From positions 1,302,001-1,366,000 of the forward strand of contig NW_020194517.1 of assembly GCF_002865645.1 (NCBI RefSeq): 64,000 bases of DNA, given 5' to 3'. A model generated the notes under the pieces. It had not been told where the DNA came from and did no database searches. It saw only the letters and a list, made by a program, of their open reading frames with translations. Source of the DNA: Hyaloscypha bicolor E (taxonomy: Eukaryota; Ascomycota; Leotiomycetes; Helotiales; Hyaloscyphaceae). A program made the position numbers and the translations under genes. Within the stretch, counting starts at the first letter, position 1, and each line of letters opens with the position of its first letter. Below are positions 44,675-55,725 of this stretch, piece by piece.

Positions 44675-45973
44675 ATGTGCTGGCTCTTGCTGTACACCCT
44701 TGAGATGTTCCCTTTCGCTGACATGGCGGCATCCAGACAGCCGAGGAAACTCGTTTTCAAGAGGCAGTTCACGATGGCTACCAATTCTACTACAAGTACG
44801 GATACCGGTGTGCCGACGACTTCTACTCCCTCGCCGTCGCCGACGAGTACGTCTAATCCGTCGACGAGTTCAATTGCTAACAGCAGTCCCCCTCCAGTCT
44901 CAACTACTCCTCCTAATACCCCCAGCCCTTCTACTTCTATAATAATAAAAACCACCTCATCTCCTCCTCCCCCTACCACACAAAGCGACACTCCTTCTCC
45001 AACTCCAACTCCTACACCTACTACATCGGCACCACCTGTATCGACTCCTATCAGTACTACGACTGAGCCAGGAGGTTCCACGATCACCGTTTTCAAGACA
45101 TCCACCCAGGGGGGAGACACACCCACAAACACAGGAACATCAACATCATCATCCGCATCTGGAGCATCAACTGCCAGCTTACAATCAGGAGCAAAGGCCA
45201 CATCAAGCGGTTTGGGCTCCTCGGGAACCATCGCCGTCGCCGTCGTCGTGCCAATCGTGGTCGTTGCCCTTCTTGTCATCGCGGGTATCCTCTTGTGGCG
45301 GAGACGAAAGGCAAGAAAGGACGAGGAAGAGTTGCGGCGGAAGGAAGTTGAGGAATATGGATACAATCCAAACAATGATCCGACGTTACCTGCAGTAGGT
45401 GTAGTCGGCGGCAGCGCTGATGGCCCTTACGAGATGAGGGAAGATGGTTCGTCGGGATACCGTGGGTGGGGAACTACAGCCTTGGCTTCGTCAGGACGAA
45501 AAGCATCGACGACAATCTCTGGTGGACAGTCTGCTGCCGGTGGCGCTGGGGTACCGTATTCAGAAGGAACATCGCCTACCCGAGGGCCAGTATCAGATAC
45601 AAGATCAGATAATCCATTGATGGATGGACGGCCATTATCTCCCGAACTAGAAGCACTAGGTGCAATGGGCCCAGCCGCGTCAGCCAACAGAACTGCAGAT
45701 ATCAATCGTGGCCCTTCGAATGCATCATCATCATACAGTGCCGCGAATCGCTCAGACGGATCTGGAGAAATTCCTCCTCCTGGAGCATACTACAACAACC
45801 AATACGACACAGGCAATCCGTACGGTCAAGACACACAATACGGAAGTCCACCAGGACGAGCAGAGGTTTCAGGCCAACCCGTCATTCGCGATGTTCAAGC
45901 TCGGAGGAACACACGGATAGAAAACCCTTCACACTTCCCCCAACAGAGCGCCGGCATCTCCCAAAACTTCTAA
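44675..45973 (+). CDS. Ser/Thr/Pro-rich single-pass membrane protein, Wsc/Mid2-like architecture
   Basis: A single exon of 432 residues if the first ATG is used; in-frame ATGs at 44705, 44723 and 44774 are alternatives, and the last opens directly into the Ser/Thr-rich region. Residues about 35-185 are almost wholly Thr, Ser and Pro and should be heavily O-mannosylated in the wall. One helix follows (GTIAVAVVVPIVVVALLVIA), then the stop-transfer WRRRKARKDEEELRR and a cytoplasmic tail ending in disordered Gly/Ser/Tyr sequence (GAYYNNQYDTGNPYG). This is the layout of cell-wall stress sensors, but no WSC cysteine domain is present and no cleaved signal peptide is obvious. Confidence 0.75.
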   Translation: MCWLLLYTLEMFPFADMAASRQPRKLVFKRQFTMATNSTTSTDTGVPTTSTPSPSPTSTSNPSTSSIANSSPPPVSTTPPNTPSPSTSIIIKTTSSPPPPTTQSDTPSPTPTPTPTTSAPPVSTPISTTTEPGGSTITVFKTSTQGGDTPTNTGTSTSSSASGASTASLQSGAKATSSGLGSSGTIAVAVVVPIVVVALLVIAGILLWRRRKARKDEEELRRKEVEEYGYNPNNDPTLPAVGVVGGSADGPYEMREDGSSGYRGWGTTALASSGRKASTTISGGQSAAGGAGVPYSEGTSPTRGPVSDTRSDNPLMDGRPLSPELEALGAMGPAASANRTADINRGPSNASSSYSAANRSDGSGEIPPPGAYYNNQYDTGNPYGQDTQYGSPPGRAEVSGQPVIRDVQARRNTRIENPSHFPQQSAGISQNF

Positions 45974-47312
45974 TCAAGTCTGTCTTGTTTCCACCATCTT
46001 GTCTCAAAAAAAGTCGAATTTTCGGAATCCTCCACTGTTGCAACAATAAACGACACCACGGATACATGCACTTGTAGTTATATCCATCACATCATACCGG
46101 AATACCATTGGGGGCGTTTGATCAAACATCATGCACACAATTTTCCTTTGTTCACAGCACACTCTCACGCACACAACATCACATACGCACAGGGCGGCGG
46201 GGCATAGTATGAGAGAGGCGAGGCGATTTGATACGATGAATTCAGTGGTTGATTGAAGTGGCGTTTTTTGCTTTCAGTACATACGCGCTTGACGGCTGGA
46301 TTGAGAATTGAATTGAGGTTGTGCATTTGGTGCGAGTTTGCGCACGTAGTTCCGGGAGGTTAAGAGTGAGGGGTCATTTGGTGAAAGTGGATGGATGTAC
46401 AGCGGTGATTTACCCTTCAGTGGAGGAGGCGGAAGTTGAGATCGTAAATAGACTAGTAATTTAAAGATTGTTAATGCTAACCATGCAAGAGCTGCGCTCT
46501 GTGTCTTGAGGAGATATGGAATGAGTGTTCCTGATTGAAAGTCTGATTGAGATATTTCAATTTTCGCGGTCTAAAAGCCGTCTTGTTGATTTCCTTGAAA
46601 GCAAGGTGGACGAGCGGTTGGTTGAGCAAGAGTTTATATCCTTCCAAGTGGAATGAAATTGATCACGCCGGAGCGCTCCTTCAGCAGATATCTCGCAGCA
46701 GCTGAGATGAGGCATGATGGAAAGACTCTTCCGGGTCAAGTGTAGACAAATGCCTCTAATTCGCAAGTCCCTAGGTTTGAGGGAAGTCTATATTTGGTCT
46801 TGTTGTCGAAGAAACTGGAGGTTGTTGAGCTTTTCTGAAACCCCTTTTAGGATGGGCCACGAGGATGGCTACGACGATGTCTAGCTATCCTCCGGGTATT
46901 GTTTCTTATGGCTTCGTGCTTTTGATAATTTGATAGTAGGCTGAAAGCTTCATGTGACGTTGACTGTGAGGCTCCTGAAGAATGGTGCTCACTATGGGCA
47001 AGTGACGCTCAAACACTGGAGGGACAACACTACGGCTGGAGCGGACCTTTCGATCGGAGACTTGCTCACGCCGTTATGAGTCTCGACTCCAAGGAAAGTT
47101 TCTTTGCCAGTTTTCGGGGCCGATTTGAAGTTCTTGCCTTTTTTGGCGAGCATTCCCGTGAGCTGAATCCCGACGTTTCGGCTTGGAATGCGTAGCTATG
47201 TACAGCTTTATTTACTTCGGTACGGTCTACATAAGGGGTTGAGAGAATGCCTGGACTGTGATAGATTCATCTTTCCAAAATCGACTGAAGACTCATCTCT
47301 TCAAAACGCATC
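45974..47312. other. Intergenic, chitinase upstream region
   Basis: About 1.3 kb. No supported gene. Confidence 0.5.
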
Positions 47313-49207
47313 ATGCGCTACAACGGGAGAACCTTTCTCTCTACCCTAACCTTCGCAGCTCTACAACCATTCTCATTGGCAGGATGGATCCCCTCTCGAC
47401 AACCAAAAGATGTACAACAACGTGATGGAGGATCAGCACAGGTCACGCTGCCAGATCTCGGAGATCTGGCTAAGTATGTATGCCCCAATACTAACATCTC
47501 CGGCAGGCAGACTTCAGGTTTAAGTCCGGTCTCCAGCGCCCAAGTACATGAGATCCTGGAGATGCTAAAAGCCTACGAACGATCAACACTGGCAATGGTT
47601 AGTGGCATAGCCGTTGCAGATGGACTGAACTCAGCAAAGGCTGCCCCTCCAGACCTAGCAGCACCAACCCCCATCCCCTCAATCCAACCTGTAGGGAATG
47701 CAGAATTCGAAGTCAGCAGTCGACCAAAGCCGGAGTGCAGCACCTCGATCTCAACAGTCATAATATCTGTCACAAGCACAACAACAGCAACGCCAGATCC
47801 CGTAACGACGACACTCACAATATCAGCTGACGCCCTTCCCGTCCCAAGTACAACAACCGACCAAGGCGTCCCGGATCTACTACTAACAACAGCACTGACA
47901 GACCAGCAACAAGTGGAAGCAACAACCACCCTCCCCGCCATCACACCCATCCCCTCCGCAGCGGTCACCTACAAATTCAACGCTACCTCTCAATCTAACG
48001 TCGCCGTCTACTTTGGCCAAACGTCCGCAACGGGCGCCACAACCCTCGAAGCCCAATGCGCCGACCCAAACACCGACATTGTGATCCTCTCCTTCGTGAT
48101 CCAGCAGCTCGACGGCGGGGCCTACCCGCAGCTGAACTTCGGCCCCGCGTGCGGCGGCCAGACACCTCTCATGGCTCAACAGGCCCCGGGCTTGTTGTAC
48201 TGTCCTGAGCTCGCGAGCAACATCACGGCGTGTCAGCGAGGCTGGGGGAAGAAGGTTATGTTGAGTATTGGGGGCGATTCGAGCCTTATCAAGTTCTCGA
48301 GTGACAAGGCGGCGAAGGACTTTGCGGGCGTGCTGTGGAATCTGTTCGGGCCGCCAGGGAACGTGGATCCTGAACTCAGGCCATTTGGGATGGTGGAGGT
48401 GGATGGGTTTGATATTGGTACGTCTTCCTTCTCTCTTTCTCTTTCTTCTTCCCTCCGTTTCCCCTTCCCCCAATCCAAGATCTTGTGTAGGAGGGGAGAG
48501 GGGGAGGAGTGCTGATGCACGGTGGGGCGGCAAATAGATAATGAAGACAACTTCCCCCAACACTGGCCGTATCTCGCCACGAGCTTCAGAGCGCTGTTCC
48601 CCACCGCCATCAAACCTTACTACCTCTCCTCAGCCCCGCAATGTCTCGTCCCCTTCTCGGATCCGTTGCCAATGCTCTTACAATGCGATTTCGTCTGTAA
48701 GTTCCCTCTCCCTCTCCCTCTCCCTCTCCCTTTTCCCTTCCAAAAAAAGGGGCTCGCTCGCTAACCCCTCTCACCCAGGGGTCCAATTCTACAATTCACC
48801 TGCGTGCGAAATCGGCGCGCCCGGCTTCAACGCCAGCATCATCTCGTGGACCAAGAACCTCAACGCCTCCACCCTGTCCCCAAAGCCGCGGCTGTATATC
48901 GGTGCACCTGCCTGGACGGACGCGAGTCCGATGGCGTACAAGGGGATTATAGGGGGTGCGCAAGGCATGAAGAAGGTGGTTAGCGGGGTGAGGGAGTTGA
49001 TGGCTCAGAATGGGGTGGGGGGGTGGTTGGGCGGTGTTATGTTTTGGGATGTGAGTTTGTCCCATAATTTGATTCCTTTTTTTTTTTTTTTTTTTTTTTT
49101 TGCGGATGGAGAAGAGGCTAATGAGAAAACAGGGACCGGAAGGACATCTGAATGTGCAGAATGGGAGGGATATCATTGGCTGGGCGAAGGATGGACTTAC
49201 CGCATAG
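47313..49207 (+). CDS. GH18 chitinase (class III type) with Ser/Thr-rich N-terminal region
   Basis: A secreted enzyme hydrolysing chitin with retention. Exons 47313-48417, 48538-48696, 48779-49050 and 49133-49207 give 536 residues. A signal peptide (FLSTLTFAALQPFSLAG) is followed by about 200 residues rich in Thr, Ser and Pro, then the catalytic domain from about residue 230 (NVAVYFGQTSATG, DIVILSFVIQQ, GKKVMLSIGG). The first join restores DGFDIDNE at 364-371, the DxxDxDxE motif with acid Glu371, so intron 1 splits the active-site codon run. Later conserved pieces are VQFYNSPAC, LYIGAPAW and GGVMFWDG. The N-terminal position of the Thr/Ser-rich region is unusual, since it usually follows the domain. 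Intron 2 holds a CCCTCT microsatellite; intron 3 holds about 25 T. Confidence 0.9.
48707..48745. repeat. CCCTCT-type microsatellite in chitinase intron 2
   Basis: About six tandem CCCTCT/CCCTTT units on the plus strand within the 82-bp intron 48697-48778. Confidence 0.7.
49077..49101. repeat. Poly-T tract of 25 in chitinase intron 3
   Basis: An uninterrupted T-run lies between donor GTGAGT (49051) and branch-like GGCTAATG (49116). Its length is likely to vary between strains. Confidence 0.75.
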
Positions 49208-50808
49208 AAAGAGAAAGATTTAATACGGACTCAAATTGAGTTGTGTTTCATTTCAGATCTTTGGAAAATTATGAGACGTGTTAATGCTTAATGGGAAATG
49301 GGTGGTTGTTAATAGGAGGACGACACAAAAGTAGATGGGTTAGAGTTCTTGCGCTTGTAGACTGCGATGTTTTGCTCGAGCGTTCTGCGGTATCTATAAT
49401 GCGAATGAGGATAGTTACATACACTATTCTCCTTGCGTGCTTCCGCCTTCTTTACTTGACGAATGGTGAAATTGACGAGTAATAGATATGAGAGCTCTCG
49501 AAGAGTTACTTGTGGTTGTAGCAGCCACCTAAACCTCGGTTTACAAGCTTGAGCTTCAAGGCTCTGAGCCTGTTTATCCATTCGAAAGTTCGTTCCTATA
49601 CCACACTTCTTCTGGGTACGGTTCCACCGACAGGGGCATTACAGGATGAGGTCTTTAATGCTAATGGACGTGATATAGAAAGGACATTCCCTGGTTTCCA
49701 CATCCGATGCTCCTCGGAAAGAGATTTTTGCAGCAACGGCGGCTTTTGTCGCCGTGCAAGTTGTTTATGCAGGTAGCGTGGGCGGTGGTGGACAATAGCC
49801 TATAGCTTGAAGGAATGATACGAGCCATTGCTCTTAACCCAACGCTACTTCGTACATGCTGAGCTGAGATGAGTTTCCTTCGAGGGTGACCTTTTTCTTT
49901 TAGACAATTAATACGAATAATTTGAAGAGTATGAAGGAACCATTAAAACAACATTGCCCACTGGAGCATCCTCGAAGACCATGAATATAGGATCGAATAC
50001 TTCGAGTCTTGAGCCGTTTAGTCAACTTATCTCAGCTTCAAAAACAAAGCCTATGAAATCTAAATGATCTAGAACTTGCTGAAGATCGCATCTGAATTCA
50101 CATCACACCATGGCTGTGCATCACTCGAGACAGCAGGGCATCAGATGAAGATGAAATCGGAAAGAGAATGTCTGACGATTGGATTCGAATCAGGTGACCA
50201 GGGTCGTCCAGGATCCCTGAGCTGCAAACGAAACCCTTCACCGCGCCATTGCATTCCACGTCATCGCAAGGTCCTCTTTGAACCTCCAAGGCTTCAATTC
50301 GACACTGCCACCGAACTCTCCTCAGATCCGTTCATCAGAACCAAACTTGGAACTCTAGAACAACGCTCCGGGCGCAGCGTTCGCCGCGTCGTCGGCAGAA
50401 ACGTTGACCAGTCCGTGAAGAGGCAAATGACACTGGGTTGATCCACTGCTGAATAAGTTAGGTAGGAGCCAGCCAGCCAGCCACAGAGGCAGCACTAAAT
50501 GGTGAACTCTGTTCAGGTTGGACACGCCTGACTTCTCTCCATCGCCATCGCAGTAGGATTCAATTATTTACGTGCGAGAAAACTTATCTTACAAGGGCGT
50601 CCATTGCAATTGTTTAATTACTGCGCCAACGACGGCCGCTTATTATATTGATCCGGTCATCCCATCTCGTTTTGACAGTCCGTCAGCATCGTGCGCCGAC
50701 AGCTCCCCGACAGCATTATTCAGAACGTCATTCACCACGTCCTCATCTTAAAACCATTTTACCACCGCCACGCGCGAGTCTTGGTCGTTCATCAATTGAG
50801 CACGCAAA
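49208..50808. other. Intergenic, no supported gene
   Basis: About 1.6 kb. A 121-residue frame at 50076-50441 has no motif. The last 200 bp should hold the syntaxin promoter and leader. Confidence 0.45.
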
Positions 50809-51931
50809 ATGTCCTACACGCAATACCAGCAGTATGGCGGGAATCCATACAACAATGGCCCTAACGCAGAAGCTGGACAAGGCGGCGCAGTAGGCTTCTC
50901 CTCTACCCTCAACTGGATGCGCGCGAGACAGAATGAATCAAGACTGACTTGAACCTCTCCTTCATTGCAGGGATACTTAGGAGAACCAGAACTGAACCAG
51001 GAGATGTCCAACTACTCGCAGACCTCGAACTACTCGAATGCCGGCGCTCCGGACGTCTCGCACGCCTCGACGGTCCTCTCGCAACAAGAGTTCCTCCAGC
51101 GAGTCGACTTTGCCAAATCCGAGATCAGGAACCTGAGCTCGAACATCCAGGAGATCGCGTCGCTGCATCAGCGGGCCCTGTCCTCGCCCGACAGCAATTC
51201 CTCGCAGCAGCTCGAGAACCTGGTCACGCAGACGCAGCTGAAGAACACGCAGATCCGGGACCAGATCAAATATCTTGAGGGCGATGCCGTGAAGACGCAG
51301 GATGGCACGAAGAGCGTCAAGGCACGGCAGGCGAAGAACTTGAAGACGGAGTTTGAGAAGAGTCTGAAGGATTACCAGCAAGAAGAGGTCGCGTACAGGC
51401 AAAGATATCGTGACCAAATTGCCAGACAGTATCGGATTGTCAACCCCGAGGCGTCGGAGCAGGAGGTTCAGGAGGCTTCAAACATGGATTGGGGCTCGGA
51501 AGGTGTTTTCCAGACTGCTGCGAGTATCCTCACTCTAGTACTCGAGGGCTTCACTGACAAATGAATAGCTTAAGAGCAACCGCTCAGGACAAGCTTCCTC
51601 AGTCCTCGGTGCCGTCCGCGCTCGTCACAATGAACTTCAGCGCATTGAGGCCACCCTCACAGAACTAGCAGCTATGTTCGCAGACATGGCCCAGATTGTA
51701 GAGGCTCAGGACCCAGTAATCGAGCACACGGAACAGAACGCCACCCAGACAGCCGAGGACGTAGACAAAGGAAACACCCAGATCGACAAAGCGAATGAGC
51801 ACGCCAGACGCAGGAACAGATTAAAGTGGTGGTGCTTGTTGGTCGTGGTGCTTATTGTTCTGGCTATTGCCCTTGGTGTTGGATTGGGCGTTGGACTGGC
51901 TGCCAAAACGACGAAGACAGTTACTAATTGA
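50809..51931 (+). CDS. Plasma-membrane syntaxin, Qa-SNARE of the Sso1/Sso2 type
   Basis: The target-membrane Qa-SNARE for exocytosis, pairing with Sec9 and Snc. Exons 50809-50889, 50971-51519 and 51569-51931 give 330 residues. A Tyr/Gln/Asn-rich N-terminus (SYTQYQQYGGNPYNN) precedes the Habc helices (EFLQRVDFAKSEIRNLSSNI, YRDQIARQYRIVNPEASEQE). The SNARE helix is LQRIEATLTELAAMFADMAQ onward, with Gln257 near the zero layer. One C-terminal anchor follows (CLLVVVLIVLAIALGVGLGV). The second intron must start with GC: phase 0 and the family sequence VFQTA|LKSNR leave only GCT|GCGAGT...AATAG. The usual GT choice (GTATCC) gives a stop at once. Intron 1 uses GTAGGC. Confidence 0.9.
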
Positions 51932-52234
51932 TTGATTCCCAACCTGGATTGTTGATGGATTGTATAGTTGATGGGTTTCCTTGGCGTTTGCGAAGTACCA
52001 TAGTAATCACCAGCCACAGCTTCCACAGCAAGGTTGTTCTTAATGAATTCAAGCATCTTCCGTCGATTTTAGACCAGACCTTCACTCTTTATAGTCATTT
52101 TTGAGTCAAAAAGTGAAAAGATGAAGGTTGACGCTTTTTCAGATTCCCAACTATCAAAACGCCTCACTGCCTTGAAAATGCCCAGGAAACCGTTAAATAT
52201 CATAAACAGCGAATATGGAGACAATATAAACAAA
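51932..52234. other. Convergent intergenic region syntaxin / ERV41
   Basis: Short 3'-to-3' gap. Nothing else is seen. Confidence 0.5.
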
Positions 52235-53538
52235 CTAATCGTCCCGCTCATGGGCCCTCCCCGTTAGCACGCCGTCGCTCATCCTCTTCCTCCTTCTCCC
52301 CAGGACCCCTGTCGCCCACTCCGTCAAAGTAAATCCCCAATGCCCTGCAACCAGCACCCCGCTAAACACATTCACAACCTTGACCACAAATCTCAGAAAC
52401 CCATCTCTGCTCTCCTCGACCGTGAGCAACATAGGCTCAATATCGTACTTGAAGAATATCCCCGGGACAGAGCGTTCACCCACGATCATTGATTGCTCTG
52501 TCACTGCGTATTGGTTTGTGAAGACCGTGCGTGAGGAGTAGATGCTGCTCGCGTCGACGGAATACACGGTGGGAACCACAGAGAGGAAGTATTGGAATTT
52601 GTGGAAGTGGTTTGGGACGGTGGAGATAGTTCTGTCGAGGGGGTTGAGGAGGGAGGGGTAGAAGGCACCGAAGGAGAGCTCGGAGATGATGTGTGAGAAG
52701 TTGAATGCTGTTTACATATTAGCCAATTGCCCTAAAACCAGAGAAGGAAAGGGGAGGGAAGGGGGCGTACAGCTGTGATCTATATGCTCAGCAAACATCT
52801 CCTGATATCCATGGCCTCGAGCAGTGATATGGAAATCTCCCTGCACCTTGTTCACCTCCAAGCTGCCAAACAGCCGGCAGCTGTCACCACCAGGTCTCCC
52901 CCACTTCAGCTTCGGCGTCTTCGCAAACTTCGCCCGTCCGCCCCCAGCATGGGCAACGATATCATGCACATGCTCCTCTCCAAACCCCTCCTCGTGATCA
53001 TGGAACCCCTCGCCCGTGATAACCCTCCCTTGCGCGTCCTTCCCTAGTCTATGCACACCCCTAGCATCAACCCACTGCCTCCAATTCGTTGGGTCCCTTT
53101 TCAGCATATCGCCCGCCAGAATCCTATCCCCAGCAGCATCTTGCACGTTGACGTGGATATCAGAGCATTGCATGGGGATCACGATGTCCAGGTTGATTTG
53201 CAGGTTGTGGCCGACGCCTTTTTCCACCGCGAAGGCGTGTGTCTCGTGTCCGCGCCACCAGCGCGTGAACTCGGAGAAGATGAGGAGGAAAGAAACGCAG
53301 AGCATGGCGACGGTCCATTTCCCGCCGCCAGAGGTCTGCGTTACATATTGGGGCTTTGCTTTGGCTGTGAAACAGTCAGTCTATGCCACTCGCTCCAATC
53401 CAGTTGTGAATTTGGGAAAGAGATTTGGGAAAGGGTTTGAAAAACGGACGTACGAAACGCATCGAACGCCTGGACGATGTTGCCTCTCTTCTCCCCAAAG
53501 GCATCCTCGTCCAGGCCATGAGATGCGAAGCCGTTCAT
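52235..53538 (-). CDS. ERV41: ER-Golgi cargo receptor subunit Erv41 (ERGIC-2)
   Basis: Erv41 pairs with Erv46 in COPII vesicles and retrieves or exports cargo between ER and Golgi. Exons 53538-53454, 53364-52771 and 52707-52235 give 383 residues. The N-terminal GLDEDAFGEK, then DAFPKAKPQYVTQTSGGGKW across the first join, is family-typical. A first transmembrane helix follows (TVAMLCVSFLLIFSEF), then a luminal domain with LQINLDIVIPMQCSDIHVNV, GCRLFGSLEVNKVQGDFHIT-like text (here SCRLFGSLEVNKVQGDFHI) and HFHKFQYFLSVVPTVY. A second helix lies near residues 335-360 (FVVKVVNVFSGVLVAGHWGF). The luminal loop has an acidic/His insert (GFHDHEEGFGEEHVHD). The C-terminus ends AHERDD with no clear dilysine signal. 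Confidence 0.9.
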
Positions 53539-54255
53539 CTCCTGCGCTTCTCTCTTGCAATGACCTTTCCTTCCGCGCTCACATCAACATGTCAGGTCGG
53601 TAGCTAAATGAATGTATTCGAGGAGTTCTGGGGAGTGTGTGCCTGGGAGGCTTGAGGTTGTCGTGGACCTGATATTTTGGGACGATGTTCCTAAAAGGAC
53701 AGCTTTCGAAAGACCCCTGGTCGGTGCGCTGATTGACTGGCCGGATGCAAGGCTGAGAAATGCTTACCCCACCCGACTCCCTGCTTCATCTTCATCGCCA
53801 AACTATCGAAACTTACATCAATTTAGTCTCGGCTTGCCAATCCCAATTTCCAGGGTATCATCGAGTCCAACATTCAAGGCTCAGCAAATCTTGGATTCCG
53901 CTGTGAAGATGGGCTACTGAGTGCCACCATCTCTCCCCTCTATTCGCCTACCATGTACTAGTTCGGGGCCGCGAAAGCAGCATTATACAAAGAAAGGCCA
54001 CCTGGGCTGTTGCCTCTTGTTTGAATCTTGCGTGCTGTTTTTCCAAATTTGGAGTAGAAGGTTCTGTATATAAAAGCCTTGGAGATCCAATCTGCTCAAC
54101 CTCTCATTTGTCGGTGAATCTCCTTTTCATAACACAAACAGCTTGAGGAATTTTGCGGCTGAGCAGTCCATTTCGGCCCAGGGCTCGAGTCTGCCCTACT
54201 TTTGTTTTATGGCTATACTCAACACAATTTGAAATTGTTACTCATCACTTAGAAT
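53539..54255. other. Intergenic ERV41 / DUF6594 gene
   Basis: About 700 bp divergent region, with a TATA-like TATATAAAA near 54067. A 102-residue frame at 53612-53920 is unsupported. Confidence 0.45.
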
Positions 54256-55283
54256 ATGCCGGGCGAGCATAGTATCTTCGACAGCGAGTGGTGGTGGCCG
54301 AAGTGGTCTGACATGCCTTCTTTGCCTCTGCCACCCAGCCCTCAACAACAGGACCAGTCCACCCTGCGAGCCTTTGAGACAGATTTGGAGCCGGGTGCGA
54401 ATGTCCTATTATCGAGCGATTCGGGAAAACTTGGCGATCAAGACCCTTTGCTTATGGCATATCCTGATCGGCTATGGAGCATCTCAAAAATTGCGGTCGG
54501 TATGGAGGCAGTCTTCGAAACTCGTCAACCGATCTATTACTTCATGTTATTCCGACATTGTGACCTCAACCTTATAGACCACAAGTTGCTTCACTTAGAA
54601 GCTCGGCTTCATGCAACACAGGGCACCTATATATCCAACGCGGAAAAGCAAGAATTGGGCAACCTGCTTCAAGACCAAGAAGGTATCTTTCAACTCCAGG
54701 TAAATAGCACATCTTCTGATCCAAAGTTCGAAGCAACTGCGGTACGCAATTATGAGTATATGACGATACATCTCAACAAATCCTCCATGTCCTTGATTGA
54801 ACACCCCGAGTCCTCATTTCCAGATATAAAATGCGCCCCCCCCCCCTCCCCCCCCCGGAACTTGTTATTAAGTCTTTTAGAGAATACCGTACAATACCGC
54901 GCAAAGACCCGACATCAAGTCGACTTCCCAGTGCCCTCATCTCCATACTTCGCACGAGCCTGACGTATACAAATTACGAGAAGCTGCAACTTAAGTTCTT
55001 TTCAGGGCGTCCCCCGCAACGCACATCACTGCCGCTTGGAATAATCGCCAGCACTATCATTACTATCTTTGGCCGAGCCCTTCTCATTGTGCCCATGGCG
55101 ATTATGAGCTTCAACACAAACCGCACTAAAAGTCTCGTCACAGTTTCTCGTTCTGTCGTTCTGTCGGGATTCTTCCTTGGTGCTATTATAAGAAGCAAGA
55201 GTTCCGAGATCTTCGTAGCTACTGCGACCTACGCTGCTGTTCTGGTTGTGTTTGTGGGGACTGGTGGGACTGGGTCTGGGTGA
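54256..55283 (+). pseudogene. DUF6594-type membrane protein, frame broken at a poly-C tract
   Basis: Frame 1 (from ATG 54256) gives an N-terminal region with MAYPDRLWSISKI and a helix LNLIDHKLLHLEARLH, the usual opening of DUF6594 proteins, and continues to about 54835. The C-terminal signature of the family, two or three helices plus EIFVATATYAAVLVVFVG (to the stop at 55281-55283), lies in another frame that opens at 54831. The switch falls at C11-T-C9, 54836-54856, so one base is missing (or two extra) relative to an intact gene. Restored length would be about 340 residues. A homopolymer sequencing or assembly error is as likely as a real mutation. Function unknown; the family is common in filamentous ascomycetes. 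Confidence 0.65.
54836..54856. repeat. Poly-C tract (C11 T C9) at the frameshift
   Basis: A 21-base pyrimidine homopolymer within coding sequence, where the two DUF6594 frames meet. Confidence 0.85.
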
Positions 55284-55725
55284 TTTCGAGCAGAAATCAA
55301 GTACAAGAGATCCCCGCTTGCAAGATATGCTAAGGGTTGGACTTCTCCTTCTTGTTGGGGATTTTTACTTTGCTATTTCCCAGTGGAAGAACCCCAATGA
55401 GCAACATCAGAGCAAATTCAGCGCCGTCTTCAACTATTCTCTCATCTTCTGTTTCTCCTAACGCAATTCAACTAACCACTTAACGTTCGTTTCGCGTATT
55501 CAGCAAGCGAGGTGATTTAACAATTGGACCCGCTATGAATCAAAGAAGAGATACAAGTGTCGATCATAACTATTTCATTTCCATTACCAATACTATTCCC
55601 CGCAAAAGTTCTCCAAACCAACACGCTCGCTCAGAAACCACTCAAACTCAAAATTAAAGACTATGCTGCTAAGCCTGCCATACATCCCAACAAAAGAAAG
55701 AACACCAATCATCATATGTTTTCTC
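55284..55725. other. Convergent intergenic region DUF6594 gene / laccase
   Basis: About 440 bp between two 3' ends. No gene is seen. Confidence 0.5.
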
